The notes beneath the pieces were generated by a model. It was not told where the DNA came from and did not search any database. It saw only the letters and a program-made list of their open reading frames with translations. This document shows, piece after piece, positions 40,583-51,074 of a stretch of DNA of 64,000 nt. Source of the stretch: a filamentous cyanobacterium CCT1. GTDB lineage: Bacteria > Cyanobacteriota > Cyanobacteriia > Phormidesmidales > Phormidesmidaceae. Positions within the stretch are counted from its first letter, which is position 1, and each line of letters opens with the position of its first letter. The DNA is taken from NCBI GenBank assembly GCA_003017855.1, contig PYER01000004.1:1-64000 (forward strand), given 5' to 3'. Made by a program: the position numbers and the translations under genes.

Positions 40583-41710
40583 TTAGGACAGCATGCCGAC
40601 ACTCAAGCGGCGGATCGCCCGGTGGGCTACCTCACCATAGCTGACCTCTCCGCAAAATATCTGGGCCATAGTGAGGGTGCTGGAGGGGCGTTTAATGCCA
40701 GCTTTGTAGGCCAGGGCTGGTGCCTGGTAGACCAGGCGGGCAAGGCGTCTGGCCCAGCGCATTTCCTCACCCCACTCCCGATTAATGACATCGGTATAGG
40801 CTGCGAGGGCAGTATCGCTACCCTGAAGCGCTTGGGCGATCGCCTCAGCAGCTTTCATGCCACTAAAGATGGAGGGCCGAATACCTTCGGCGGTAAACGG
40901 GTCAACGACGCAGGCGGCCTCGCCCGCCAGTACGGCTCGGTGGGTGTGCAGTGTTTGTGGTCCATCCCAGATGAAAATAGGATGTCCGAAGTGCTGCACC
41001 CTGCTGGCATCGACATCGAAGGCAGCGGCGTAGTTGGTTACCGGAGTCCGCAGATCTTGCTTGCGCTGGGCCCCAGTGCGAAACACCCCACCGCCAATGG
41101 AGTAGCCATCGGCTTTTGGAAAGTTCCATAGGTAGCCCTGCTGTAGCAGGCCAAGGTCGAAATGAATAACGGGCTCTTCGGGCACCTCCAGTCGGGGCTC
41201 GGCCTCCAGGGCAGCGGCTAGCTTGTACCTGCGTTCGGGAAAGCCTAACCATTTAGCCATTGCCCCACGCGCCCCGTCTGCCGCAATCAAAAATTGTCCC
41301 TGTACAGGTCCCTGGTTGGTATTGACCTGCCAGTAGTCAGCCTGCTTTTCAACGCCCTGGGCCTTGGTGCCGTCCCACAGTGTGGCCCCCTGCTTTTGGG
41401 CCTGTTGGACAATAAAGTGGTCAAACTCGTCGCGTCGCACCATCCATAGAGCTTTTTCAGCGGGTAGCTCGGCCTCAATCGGGTCGGCTAGGTTAAAGGT
41501 ATAGCGCACCTTGCTTACCCTGACTGAGATAACGGGAGAGAAGTCAAAGTCAAACCACTGCCCCACCTGGGGCGATACGCCACCGCCGCAAGGCTTGTAG
41601 CGGGGCAGTTTGGCGGCATCGAGCAGCAGTACCGAGTGGCCTGCTTTGCTGAGATGGTAGGCGGCGGTGGCCCCGGCCGGGCCAGCCCCTACGATAATGC
41701 AGTCGTACAT
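40583..41710 (-). CDS. geranylgeranyl reductase family FAD-dependent oxidoreductase
   Basis: MYDCIIVGAGPAGATAAYHLSKAGHSVLLLDAAKLPRYKPCGGGV. Confidence 0.9.
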   Translation of the reverse strand: MYDCIIVGAGPAGATAAYHLSKAGHSVLLLDAAKLPRYKPCGGGVSPQVGQWFDFDFSPVISVRVSKVRYTFNLADPIEAELPAEKALWMVRRDEFDHFIVQQAQKQGATLWDGTKAQGVEKQADYWQVNTNQGPVQGQFLIAADGARGAMAKWLGFPERRYKLAAALEAEPRLEVPEEPVIHFDLGLLQQGYLWNFPKADGYSIGGGVFRTGAQRKQDLRTPVTNYAAAFDVDASRVQHFGHPIFIWDGPQTLHTHRAVLAGEAACVVDPFTAEGIRPSIFSGMKAAEAIAQALQGSDTALAAYTDVINREWGEEMRWARRLARLVYQAPALAYKAGIKRPSSTLTMAQIFCGEVSYGEVAHRAIRRLSVGMLS

Positions 41711-41742
41711 GGCTTTAGGCTCCTTTTCGCCAGTCGATTGGC

Positions 41743-42741
41743 TTAAGCTAGCCAGCAGGCGAGGGGAAATAGTAAATATTGGAGAAAGAAGAGTTTCCAA
41801 ATGAACTGGTAAAACCGGGGGTAAGCGAGCTTGCTCTGGCCTGCAGCCATCGGATTACCATGGGGTACTCGTAGGCTCGCATACCACAACAGCCCCAGCA
41901 CCAGCAGGTGAGACCCGGCTAGAAACAGTCGATTGATACCCGTTAGCCAGGGAGCGACTAGCACCATGCCCAGGTAGCAGGCGGTTAGAATGCCTCTGGC
42001 GAGGTTGAAGACCGTGCGCTGCCCCAGCTTGACCGACAGGGTACTGATACCGTAGCGGCGATCGCCCTCAATATCAGGAATATCTTTAAACAGGGCGATG
42101 GCAATGCTAAAGAGCAGAATAAACGCCGTCAGAGCCCAAATGGTGCCTGGAATGGTGAGCGGCAGGTCGAGGCGATCGCTCATATGCAGAAATAAGCCCA
42201 GGTTCACAATCGCTCCCCGTACGGACAAAATGCATACCGAGGCCCAGAAGGGGAACCGCTTCAGGCGCACGGGCGGCAGCGAGTAAGCGGTGCCAATGGC
42301 CAGGCTGAGGCCCACGGTGGCCAGCAACCACGGGCCGCCAATCAGGGCTAGCACTATCGCTCCCAGGCCCGCTACCGCCACAATCAAGCTGCCGTCAGCC
42401 ACAGAAAATTCTCCTGCCGCCAGGGGCAGGTGGGGTTTATTGACGCGATCGATCGCAATGTCTTCGAGCTGATTGAGTCCAACAATGTAGAGATTGCCGA
42501 GTAGGCAGGCTGCTGCGGTAAATCCCACTATCTTCAGAAGTAGCCCAGGGGCAGGAATACCATCACTCCCTGGGGCGGCCAGGACAATGGCGGCAATGCC
42601 CAGCACGCTGAGGCTGGTGCCAATAACGGTGTGGGGGCGCCAGAATTTCCAGAGGGCGTAGAGCCAGGGTAGGGGAGCCTGGGTAAAGCGCAGCCGCTTC
42701 CCATGAGGAATAGAGGAATCTGGCGGAGCAGCGTTGGGCAT
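41743..42741 (-). CDS. homogentisate phytyltransferase (UbiA family)
   Basis: WKFWRPHTVIGTSLSVLG...NLYIVGLNQLEDIAIDRVNKPHLPLAAGE...FKDIPDIEGDRRYGI. Confidence 0.92.
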   Translation of the reverse strand: MPNAAPPDSSIPHGKRLRFTQAPLPWLYALWKFWRPHTVIGTSLSVLGIAAIVLAAPGSDGIPAPGLLLKIVGFTAAACLLGNLYIVGLNQLEDIAIDRVNKPHLPLAAGEFSVADGSLIVAVAGLGAIVLALIGGPWLLATVGLSLAIGTAYSLPPVRLKRFPFWASVCILSVRGAIVNLGLFLHMSDRLDLPLTIPGTIWALTAFILLFSIAIALFKDIPDIEGDRRYGISTLSVKLGQRTVFNLARGILTACYLGMVLVAPWLTGINRLFLAGSHLLVLGLLWYASLRVPHGNPMAAGQSKLAYPRFYQFIWKLFFLQYLLFPLACWLA

Positions 42742-42831
42742 AAGTCGAAGAAAATCACCAGGGGGGTCAATGTTCTAGCTTATCGGCTGATGGCGTATTT
42801 ATTGGCCCAGCTGTGCTAAATTCGGTGGTTT

Positions 42832-43917
42832 TTAGTCTTGGCTAGGTTTGCCCCGCATGGCTTCAATATCAAGCCAGGTAATGATGACCCCAGCTACAGG
42901 TACGGCCAGAAAAAGCCCCAGCACCCCGGCTACAGTGGCCCCTACAATTAGCGCAAAAAACATGACTACCGGGTTAATATCCAGTGAGTCCTTCATTACA
43001 TAGGGCAGCAGCAGGTTTTCTTCAATTTGCTCCACCGCAACGCAAATAACAACTGCCTGAATGGCTAACCACACGCCTTGAGACAGCAGTAGCAATGTCA
43101 CGATCCCTATGCCCAGGGTGGCACCGATCCCGGGGATTAGATTAAATATCCCGGCAATAAAGGCCAGCACAAGCGGGAAGGGCATGCCTAAAATTGCAAA
43201 CACCACAAACGTGGAGGTGATAGAAAAAACGGCTAGCAGCAGCCGCCCCCAAAAGAAACCCAGCAGATTGTGCTGAATTACGTTGTTAAACCGAACCTTG
43301 TTGCGGATGGGTAAATGGTTGAGTAACCACCACCAAATCTTGGCGCCGTCGAGCATCATGAACAGGGTAACTACCGCAATTAGGATGGCGAGCACCAAAT
43401 TAGCCAGGGTCGATTGCAGCAGCCCCAGCCCTGTGGTCAGGATGGCGACGGCCTGGTTTTGCAGCTGAGGTTCAAGACCCTGCAAATTGATGGGAAGATT
43501 CAACCGCTCTAAAAGATCTTCAAAACTGCCGAGCCAGGGAATGACAGAGGCAGAGAAATCTTGCAGGCTAGCAGCCAGCTGCTGACCCTGTGATATGACG
43601 GCCATACCCAGCGTTAGCGACAGGCTAGTGACAACAGCTAAACAGGCCAAAAATACCGCGATCGCGGCTACTCCACGCGGCATCCACTGGCTCAACCAAC
43701 TGGCAGGGTAGTTCAGCAAAAACGCCAGAATAGTGGCAGTTACAAACACCACCACCAGTACCTCGAAGTAGGCCAGCAGCTGAATTGCGGCCCAGCCACT
43801 GGCAAACAAGAGCAAAAAATTGACCAAGTTTTTGGTGCCTAAAACGGCCCAAAATCTGTCTCGGCTAGGAGACTCTGTACCTTGGGCAGACTGTCCCTGG
43901 GGCTCCTCAATTTTCAT
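42832..43917 (-). CDS. AI-2E family transporter
   Basis: Multi-TM; FNLIPGIGATLGIGIV...QIEENLLLPYVMKDSLDINPVVMFFALIVGATVAGVLGLFLAVPVAGV. Confidence 0.94.
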   Translation of the reverse strand: MKIEEPQGQSAQGTESPSRDRFWAVLGTKNLVNFLLLFASGWAAIQLLAYFEVLVVVFVTATILAFLLNYPASWLSQWMPRGVAAIAVFLACLAVVTSLSLTLGMAVISQGQQLAASLQDFSASVIPWLGSFEDLLERLNLPINLQGLEPQLQNQAVAILTTGLGLLQSTLANLVLAILIAVVTLFMMLDGAKIWWWLLNHLPIRNKVRFNNVIQHNLLGFFWGRLLLAVFSITSTFVVFAILGMPFPLVLAFIAGIFNLIPGIGATLGIGIVTLLLLSQGVWLAIQAVVICVAVEQIEENLLLPYVMKDSLDINPVVMFFALIVGATVAGVLGLFLAVPVAGVIITWLDIEAMRGKPSQD

Positions 43918-44212
43918 CAGTAGTACAGTCTTGCACTAGCACGAAAGGTTGAACGATCAGGGATTGGAACTGTTTTTTTGCCGTTTGATCCCAAATTTCG
44001 AGCTGAAAGGGTGAGGGCTTGGTAAGCAGGGCTTCAGCTATCCAGCGGTCGACCATCGGAACGTTGTCTGTGGCGATCGCCAATCCCACCTCCGCCAGAT
44101 CCAAACTTTTATCGACCACCACTACAGCCCCTCGATTAGCGTGGGGGCTAATCCAGGCCCAGTCGGCGGGGGCAACCATTTCTTCGAGTTCGTGCCTGAG
44201 GTCTTGGGTCAT
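43907..44212 (-). CDS. DUF2288 family protein
   Basis: ELEEMVAPADWAWISPHANRGAVVVVDKSLDLAEVGLAIATDNVPMVDRWI. Confidence 0.88.
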   Translation of the reverse strand: MTQDLRHELEEMVAPADWAWISPHANRGAVVVVDKSLDLAEVGLAIATDNVPMVDRWIAEALLTKPSPFQLEIWDQTAKKQFQSLIVQPFVLVQDCTTDEN

Positions 44213-44295
44213 GGTGGCAGGGAATGCGATCGCGGCTCTGTTTTAGGCTACCAGATGGAGATGGGGGTGGGTAGGCGAGCCAGTGAGTCGGTGAG

Positions 44296-44934
44296 CTAGC
44301 GGCCCAGGTCGTGGAGGCGGTGAATTTCATTAGCACATGCCGCTGTGATCGTCTCCAGTCCTAAGCGGTCAGTGGAAGGGGGTGGATCAATTGGGGTACC
44401 AATGCGAATGGTAAGAGGGACGGGACGGGGGATAGCGGCTCCTTTCTTGAAAATGCGCTGCGTACCCCAAAGGCTGACGGGCAGCAGCGGTGCATGGGCT
44501 TTGGCGGCAATCAACGCCGCCCCAATTTTTGGCTCTGAAACGCGACCATCGGGCGTGCGGGTGCCCTGAAGAAAGATGCCCACAGCCCAACCCTGCTCAA
44601 GCTGCTTGAGGGCCTCGCGAATAGCGCTGCGATCGGCACTGCCCCGCTTAACCGGGTAGGCCCCGTAGAGGCGAATGGCCTGGTTTAAAACAGGCACCTT
44701 AAACAGCTCTTCTTTGGCCATATAAGATACCGGGCGACGCACGGCGGCAGAGAGCAGCGGCGGGTCGAAGTCGCTGGCGTGATTGGCCACCACAATCAGC
44801 GGACCAGCCTTGGGTACCTGGTCGGCACCGTAGACCCGACCCCGAAAATACAGGCCCAGCATGGGGCTCACCACCGACCATTTAAATAGGTGGTACCACA
44901 GCAGATTGACGGGCGGTTCGCGATCGCGGCTCAT
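44296..44934 (-). CDS. plsC: 1-acyl-sn-glycerol-3-phosphate acyltransferase
   Basis: VVANHASDFDPPLL (HX4D), FLQGTRTPDGRVSEPKIGAALIA; ATG at 44934. Confidence 0.92.
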   Translation of the reverse strand: MSRDREPPVNLLWYHLFKWSVVSPMLGLYFRGRVYGADQVPKAGPLIVVANHASDFDPPLLSAAVRRPVSYMAKEELFKVPVLNQAIRLYGAYPVKRGSADRSAIREALKQLEQGWAVGIFLQGTRTPDGRVSEPKIGAALIAAKAHAPLLPVSLWGTQRIFKKGAAIPRPVPLTIRIGTPIDPPPSTDRLGLETITAACANEIHRLHDLGR

Positions 44935-45001
44935 CAGCGTGATTTTGGAGTTTGGATTTGCGATTTTGTAGTCATGGTGGGGTGGGGTGTCAGCGCTTTC
45001 C

Positions 45002-45892
45002 TCAAGTCGTAAAACCGTCGACCTGCTCCCAATTACCCACATTCACCAGCGCCAGGTCTTTACAGGTGCGCTTGGTCAACCCAGTGAGGACATTTCCGGG
45101 CCCCACTTCTACCACCATATCAACGCCCAAGTTTGGCAGCGCCAGCGTAATTTCGCGCCAGCGCACTGAGCCTGTCATCTGCTGCACCAGGCGCTGTCTC
45201 AATATCCCCCCATCGGTAGCGGGGGTAGGGTCGACGTTAGAGAGCACTGGCACCTGCGCCGTAGCGAAGGGTGTTGGCTCCAGCATTTGTTGAAAGGTAG
45301 CGGCAGCATCCGCCATCAGCGGCGAGTGGAAGGCTCCGCTGACATTCAGCTTCACGGCGCGTTTGGCCTTCACGCCTTCCATAACGGCGGTGACGGCCTC
45401 AGGCGTTCCCGAAATCACTACCTGGCCGGGGTTGTTGTCGTTGGCCAGCACGACCCCAGGCGTTGCCTTAATTTTGGCGGTCAGTTCGTCGGCATCAAAC
45501 CCCAGCAGCGCTGCCATCATGCCGTCAGAGGTCTGGGCCATCAGCTCGGCCCGGCGCTGCACCAGGGTTAACCCAGTCGCGAAGTCAAACACGCCAGCGG
45601 CGTAGAGCGCCACGTATTCTCCTAGGCTGTGGCCAGCTACCACGGCGGGCTGATGCCCCTTAGCTTTAAGTAGGTCAACCAGAATGCTTTCGATGACGTA
45701 CAGACAGGGCTGGGTGTAAAGCGTGCTGGAGACCTTGTCGTCGGCATCTCGCACGATGTCGAGCACCGACCAACCTAGCACCGACTCAGCCTTGGCAAAG
45801 CGCTCCTGGGCTAGGGGAACTGTCGCTAAGTCTGCACCCATACCAACCGCCTGGGAACCCTGCCCAGGAAATACCCACGCTGCGTTTGCCAT
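45002..45892 (-). CDS. fabD: malonyl-CoA:ACP transacylase
   Basis: FPGQGSQAVGMG...VVAGHSLGEYVAL. Confidence 0.97.
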   Translation of the reverse strand: MANAAWVFPGQGSQAVGMGADLATVPLAQERFAKAESVLGWSVLDIVRDADDKVSSTLYTQPCLYVIESILVDLLKAKGHQPAVVAGHSLGEYVALYAAGVFDFATGLTLVQRRAELMAQTSDGMMAALLGFDADELTAKIKATPGVVLANDNNPGQVVISGTPEAVTAVMEGVKAKRAVKLNVSGAFHSPLMADAAATFQQMLEPTPFATAQVPVLSNVDPTPATDGGILRQRLVQQMTGSVRWREITLALPNLGVDMVVEVGPGNVLTGLTKRTCKDLALVNVGNWEQVDGFTT

Positions 45893-45958
45893 GCCGGTAC
45901 CTTACTTACTCTGCAAAGCAATACTGTCTCACAAAATGTTCGTCAGAAACAGGTCTGG

Positions 45959-46954
45959 CTAGCGCCACTGAATAATGGCAGCCCCCCAGGTGAGGCCGGC
46001 CCCAAAACCGGCGGTAGCGATCACATCGCCAGGCTGAATCTTACCCGCCCGCACGGCTTCATCGAGGGCGAGGGGAATGGAAGCGGCAGAGGTATTGCCG
46101 TGACGGGCCATATTGCTGACCACACGATCGGAGGGTACACCGAGGCGATCGGCTACGGCGTCAAGAATGCGCTGATTGGCCTGGTGCAGCACCATCCAGT
46201 CGATATCGGCAGTGGTAAGGCCAGCCCGGAAGAGGGCTTTTTCAATGACTTCAGGGACGCGGCTAACAGCGAACTTGTAAACTTCGCGCCCGTTCATGGT
46301 GATCGGCGAGAAGGTGCCCATTTGAACGTTGATATCCCCCACCAGGGGAGCTGTTTCGGGCTGGTAGGCCAAGTTGAGGCAGTGGTTGAGGGAACCATCA
46401 CTGCACAGCTCAAAGCCTAGCAGGCGATCGCGTTCACTAGCCCGCAGCACCACCGCTCCGGCCCCATCACCAAAGAGCACGCAGGTGGTGCGATCGTCCC
46501 AGTCGGTCCAGCGGGAGAGCACGTCGGCCCCAATCACCACCACGTTCTTAAACACCCCGGTGCGGATATACTGCGCCGCTGTGACCAAGGCAAACACAAA
46601 CCCAGAGCAGGCGGCAGTGAGGTCAAAGGCTACGGCCCGAGTAGCGCCCAAAGCCGCTTGGACCTGGCAGGCGGTGCCGAATAGGTCGTCAGGCGTCGAG
46701 GTGGCGAGCAAAATTAAATCCACCTCCTCGGCGCTCAAATCGGCCATAGCCAACGCATTCCGAGCAGCTTCAGTCGCGAGGGACGAGAGAGAATCTGTAG
46801 CCGCAGCTAAGTGCCGCTGGCGAATGCCGGTACGGGCCGCAATCCACTCGTCGGAAGTGTCAACGCGCTGGCTGAGGTCGTCGTTGGTGAGCTGTACGGT
46901 TAAGCAGGCCGAACCGCTGCCCACCAGTGACACGCCGGGCATAAACTGTTCCAC
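45959..46954 (-). CDS. fabH: beta-ketoacyl-ACP synthase III
   Basis: [18 protein letters not shown]...[14 protein letters not shown]...[18 protein letters not shown]. Confidence 0.97.
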   Translation of the reverse strand: MEQFMPGVSLVGSGSACLTVQLTNDDLSQRVDTSDEWIAARTGIRQRHLAAATDSLSSLATEAARNALAMADLSAEEVDLILLATSTPDDLFGTACQVQAALGATRAVAFDLTAACSGFVFALVTAAQYIRTGVFKNVVVIGADVLSRWTDWDDRTTCVLFGDGAGAVVLRASERDRLLGFELCSDGSLNHCLNLAYQPETAPLVGDINVQMGTFSPITMNGREVYKFAVSRVPEVIEKALFRAGLTTADIDWMVLHQANQRILDAVADRLGVPSDRVVSNMARHGNTSAASIPLALDEAVRAGKIQPGDVIATAGFGAGLTWGAAIIQWR

Positions 46955-46957
46955 GGG

Positions 46958-47992
46958 TTATTCTCCGTCTGCTGTGGGCATGGCCACCCGCTGGTACTGG
47001 GCCTGAATGCGGTCTTGAACGCGGTTGTCGACCGCCTCTTTAGCCAGGCGAATGGCATTAAATACCGACGGCGCCTGGGAGCTACCGTGGCTAATCACCG
47101 TAACCCCAGCAACACCCAGCAGCAAACCGCCGCCGTGTTCGGCATGGTCTACCCGCTGCTTAATGCGGCGCAGGTTGGGCTTCAGAATGGAGGCTCCAAT
47201 TTTGCCGCGCACGCCCTGGGGCAGTTCTTCGCGCAAAATCTGCAGCACCGACTCGCCTACGGCCTCGGCAAACTTAAGCAGCACGTTGCCGACAAAGCCG
47301 TCGCAGACTACCACATCAAATTGACCCGAGAGAATATCGCGCCCCTCCGCGTTACCCGCAAACGGAATGTTGGGGTTTTCGGCTAGAAGTTTGTAGGCGC
47401 TGAGGGCGAGGTCGTCTCCCTTACTGGGCTCTTCCCCAATGTTGATCAGACCGACCTGGGGCTGATCAACCCCCAGCACATAGCGAGAGTAGATCGTGCC
47501 CATCATGGCGAACTGCTCTAGATACCTGGGCCGACAGTCCACGTTGGCCCCCACATCGAGAATCAACACCGACTTGCCTGCCACCACGGTCGGAAATACC
47601 GCCCCGATCGCTGGTCGGTCGATGCCCTTGAGCCGCCCCAAGCGCAGTAAAGCTGCCGCCATCGCCGCCCCCGAGTGCCCTGCCGAGACAACGGCATCGG
47701 CCTCGTTGCGTTTGACCAAATCCATCGCCACATTGATCGAGGCCTGAGGCTTACGACGCAGAGCGCTGAGGGGCTCTTCGTGCATTTCAATACTGCCTTC
47801 GGCGGGCACAAGCTCAATACCCTGGAGCTGATCGACATTGGCCGTGGAAGCTTTAATTTGATCGATATCGCCAACCAGGGCGACCTCGACATCTAGCTCG
47901 GCCTTGGCGCGAATGGCCCCTGCGACAATTTCGCCAGGGGCAAAGTCGCCCCCCATCGCGTCAATGGCAATGCGTGCCCGGTTAAAACCCAT
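46958..47992 (-). CDS. plsX: phosphate acyltransferase PlsX
   Basis: RIAIDAMGGDFAPGEIVAGA...VSAGHSGAAMAAALLRLGRLKGIDRPAI. Confidence 0.97.
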   Translation of the reverse strand: MGFNRARIAIDAMGGDFAPGEIVAGAIRAKAELDVEVALVGDIDQIKASTANVDQLQGIELVPAEGSIEMHEEPLSALRRKPQASINVAMDLVKRNEADAVVSAGHSGAAMAAALLRLGRLKGIDRPAIGAVFPTVVAGKSVLILDVGANVDCRPRYLEQFAMMGTIYSRYVLGVDQPQVGLINIGEEPSKGDDLALSAYKLLAENPNIPFAGNAEGRDILSGQFDVVVCDGFVGNVLLKFAEAVGESVLQILREELPQGVRGKIGASILKPNLRRIKQRVDHAEHGGGLLLGVAGVTVISHGSSQAPSVFNAIRLAKEAVDNRVQDRIQAQYQRVAMPTADGE

Positions 47993-48043
47993 CTGCTAAA
48001 TCTGTTAAAAACCTGAGCAAATTCTAGCAGACTACCCTACCGA

Positions 48044-48781
48044 CTATTCTTCGCCCGGTTCCACTATCCGCTGAAACAGGTAGCCGGTACCCCGGGCTGT
48101 AAGGATCAGTTCGGGGTTGCTGGGGTCGTCTTCGAGCTTGGCCCGCAGGCGAGAAATGTGCACATCAACCACGCGGGTATCAACGTGGCGCTCGGGGGTG
48201 TAGCCCCACACTTCCTGCAAAATTTCAGAGCGAGAGAAGGGCTCACCAGAACGGCTGACCAGCAGCTCTAGCAGGCTAAACTCCATACCGGTCAGCCGAA
48301 TGCGCTCGTCGCCCTTGTACACCTGGCGCTTGTTGGTGTCAATGCGAATGGTGTTGACGGAGATGACGCCGGAGCTGGGAATGCCGGTCATGCCGGTCTT
48401 GTCGACCCGGCGCAGCACCGAGCGAATGCGGGCTTCTAGCTCTTTGGGCGAGAAGGGTTTGACCACGTAGTCATCGGCTCCCAGCTCCAGGCCGGTGATG
48501 CGATCGGCCACGTCGCCCAGGGCCGTGAGCATAATAATCGGGATATCAGATTCTTTGCGCAGCTCTTGACAGACGCCGTAGCCGTCGAGCTTGGGCATCA
48601 TTACATCGAGCACTACCAGGTCAGGGGCGGCATTGCGGAAGGTTTCCAGGGCTTCTTCGCCATCGGCAGCGGTGACAACGTCGTAGCCAATCATCGACAA
48701 ACGAGTTTCGAGGATGCGCCGAATGCTGGCTTCATCGTCGACCACAAGAATTTTTTCTTTGTTGTTTTCCAAGGCTTTCAA
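48044..48781 (-). CDS. rpaB: OmpR-family response regulator RpaB (Ycf27)
   Basis: KEKILVVDDEASIRRILETRLSMIGYDVVTAADGEEALETFR...RLRAKLEDDPSNPELILTARGTGYLFQRI; adjacent to radA. Confidence 0.94.
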   Translation of the reverse strand: MKALENNKEKILVVDDEASIRRILETRLSMIGYDVVTAADGEEALETFRNAAPDLVVLDVMMPKLDGYGVCQELRKESDIPIIMLTALGDVADRITGLELGADDYVVKPFSPKELEARIRSVLRRVDKTGMTGIPSSGVISVNTIRIDTNKRQVYKGDERIRLTGMEFSLLELLVSRSGEPFSRSEILQEVWGYTPERHVDTRVVDVHISRLRAKLEDDPSNPELILTARGTGYLFQRIVEPGEE

Positions 48782-49065
48782 AGCTCCCTACGTAACGTCA
48801 TATTCTATAAATAATCGCAACATTTAATGATTAACTTTTGAAAGCTAATGAGTTGATCGCGCTGCGCAGCCAGAGGCACCATTGGCAAACTGCATCAAAG
48901 CTCTATCGAGACAGGGCTTGAAACATTTGTTTATTCTATGTGTATTGATTCATGCTGAATGCCAGGAACACCTGTGCTTCAGGCTTTTTTAAGGTTTATG
49001 ACTAGCGCAAAGTACGTCCTGAGGCGCTAAGCCAGTCTTAACCGATTCATCGAGCAAGGGTAGTA

Positions 49066-50586
49066 ATGGCGAAATCGCGCTCAATTTTTGTCTGTAACGA
49101 ATGTGGGGCGGAGTCGCCCCAGTACTTTGGGCGCTGCCCAGTTTGCAATAGCTGGAACGCCTTAGTGGAGCAGGCTCAGCCCGCTAAGGAGACCACCGTA
49201 AGGGCTTCGGCTCTGGGGCGCAGCCGGGGCGGGGCAACAACGACTAAGGCCAGCCAGCCGCGCCTGGCGATGACCCTCAACCAAATTCAAGACCATCCCC
49301 AGGCCCGGCTGCCCTCAGGCTACGGAGAGCTAGACCGGGTGCTAGGCGGCGGCATTGTCCCAGGGTCGCTGGTGCTGCTGGGGGGCGATCCGGGGATTGG
49401 CAAGTCGACTTTACTCTTGCAGGTGGCCAACCAGCTGGCGGCTCGGCAGCGCGTGCTGTACGTGTGTGCCGAGGAGTCGGGCCAGCAGGTGAAGCTGCGA
49501 TGGCAGCGGCTGGGGCCAGTGGGAAACGGAGGGAATGAGAGGATAGAGAGTGGGGTGGAGAAGGCCAAAGGCAAAGGGCCAAAGGCAAGAAAAGAAGTAG
49601 TTGAGGATTCTGAAGACTACGAGCCCTCTGGGCTGGAGGCGGTGGATTCGCAGCTATTTTTGCTGCCGGAAATTGATTTAGAGACCATTTTGATGGAACT
49701 GGAGTCGCTGAAGCCGACGGTGGCAATTATCGACAGTATTCAGGCGCTGTACTACGCAGCACTGACCTCGGCACCGGGGTCGGTGTCGCAGGTGCGGGAA
49801 TGTACGTCGGCGCTGATGCAGCTGGCGAAGCGAGCGAATATTTCGCTGTTTATTGTCGGTCACGTGACCAAGGAGGGGGCGATCGCAGGCCCGAAAGTGC
49901 TTGAGCACCTGGTCGATACGGTGCTGTACTTCGAGGGCGATCGCTTTGCCAGCCACCGCCTGCTGCGCTCCGTCAAAAACCGCTTTGGGGCTACCCACGA
50001 GCTGGGCGTGTTTGAAATGGTCGATCGCGGTCTGGCTGAGATCAGCAACCCCTCAGCCTTGTTTTTGGGCAACCGCGACGAGCAGGTGCCGGGCATTGCC
50101 ACAATTGTGGCCTGCGAGGGCACAAGGCCCCTGGTGGTGGAGCTGCAGTCGCTGGTTAGCCCCACCAGCTACAGCTCGCCCCGGCGTTCGACCACGGGAG
50201 TAGAGTACAACCGGCTGCTGCAAATTTTGGCGGTGCTGGAGAAGCGGGTGGGCATTCCCCTGTCCAAGCTGGATGCCTATGTGGCGTCGTCAGGGGGGCT
50301 GGCAGTGGGAGAACCGGCGGCAGACTTGGGCATTGCAATTTCTGTTGTAGCTAGCTTTCGCGATCGCCTGGTCGATCCAGAACTGGTGCTGATCGGCGAA
50401 GTGGGCCTGGGCGGCCAGGTAAGGCCCATTTCTCAGCTGGAGCTGCGGCTGAAGGAGGCGGCCAAGCTGGGCTTTAAGCGAGCGATCGTGCCCAAGGGGC
50501 AGTCGGTGAAGGTGGGCGGGCTGGAGATTGTGGCGGTGTCGCGGGTGGTGGATGCGATCGCCCACGCACTCAAGGGGAGCGGCTAG
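49066..50586 (+). CDS. radA: DNA repair protein RadA
   Basis: CNECGAESPQYFGRCPVCNSWN zinc finger, GGDPGIGKSTLLLQVA; contains a ~40-aa polar insertion. Confidence 0.97.
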   Translation: MAKSRSIFVCNECGAESPQYFGRCPVCNSWNALVEQAQPAKETTVRASALGRSRGGATTTKASQPRLAMTLNQIQDHPQARLPSGYGELDRVLGGGIVPGSLVLLGGDPGIGKSTLLLQVANQLAARQRVLYVCAEESGQQVKLRWQRLGPVGNGGNERIESGVEKAKGKGPKARKEVVEDSEDYEPSGLEAVDSQLFLLPEIDLETILMELESLKPTVAIIDSIQALYYAALTSAPGSVSQVRECTSALMQLAKRANISLFIVGHVTKEGAIAGPKVLEHLVDTVLYFEGDRFASHRLLRSVKNRFGATHELGVFEMVDRGLAEISNPSALFLGNRDEQVPGIATIVACEGTRPLVVELQSLVSPTSYSSPRRSTTGVEYNRLLQILAVLEKRVGIPLSKLDAYVASSGGLAVGEPAADLGIAISVVASFRDRLVDPELVLIGEVGLGGQVRPISQLELRLKEAAKLGFKRAIVPKGQSVKVGGLEIVAVSRVVDAIAHALKGSG

Positions 50587-50723
50587 AGGCGCTTGAAGTT
50601 GAGGTTCACAAGGTCAGAACGATGGAATTGACCTAAAACCTCAAACCTGCGACCCTTACGCCTCTCCAACGTTAAAGACTAAAATAATGTAAAGAACTTG
50701 AAACATTACCTCGGAGGCGTGCC

Positions 50724-50996
50724 ATGAACCCCACCGTCGAAATTTACACCTGGAGCAGCTGCCCCTTCTGCATTCGAGCTAAGCGACTGCTCGATCAAAA
50801 GGGTATTGACTACACCGAATACTGCATTGATGGGGATGAGGCGGCCCGCCGTGAGATGTCTGAGCGGGCTAACGGACGGCGATCGCTGCCGCAAATCTTC
50901 ATCAACGACCACCACGTGGGTGGCTGCGACGACCTGTTCGCCCTCGATGCCCAGGGCGGCGTAGAACCCCTGCTGTCGGCCCCTTCCGCTAGCTAA
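50724..50996 (+). CDS. grxC: glutaredoxin 3
   Basis: VEIYTWSSCPFCIRAKRLLDQKGIDYTEY...RSLPQIFINDHHVGGCDDL. Confidence 0.96.
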   Translation: MNPTVEIYTWSSCPFCIRAKRLLDQKGIDYTEYCIDGDEAARREMSERANGRRSLPQIFINDHHVGGCDDLFALDAQGGVEPLLSAPSAS

Positions 50997-51017
50997 GAAC
51001 CTCCTATTCAAAAACAA

Positions 51018-51050
51018 AAGCCCCAGATTTCGCCAAGAAATCTGGGGCTT
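51018..51050. terminator. bidirectional intrinsic terminator
   Basis: AAGCCCCAGATTTC-gccaa-GAAATCTGGGGCTT. Confidence 0.85.
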
Positions 51051-51074
51051 GGTATTGGCGATAAACGCCAAGGA

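Noticed and set aside
46374-47006. 210-aa plus-strand ORF
   Set aside because: Antisense to fabH/plsX; no recognisable domain
48782-49065. HLR1 (RpaB-binding) motif upstream of rpaB
   Set aside because: No convincing paired (G/T)TTACA(T/A)(T/A) repeats were seen
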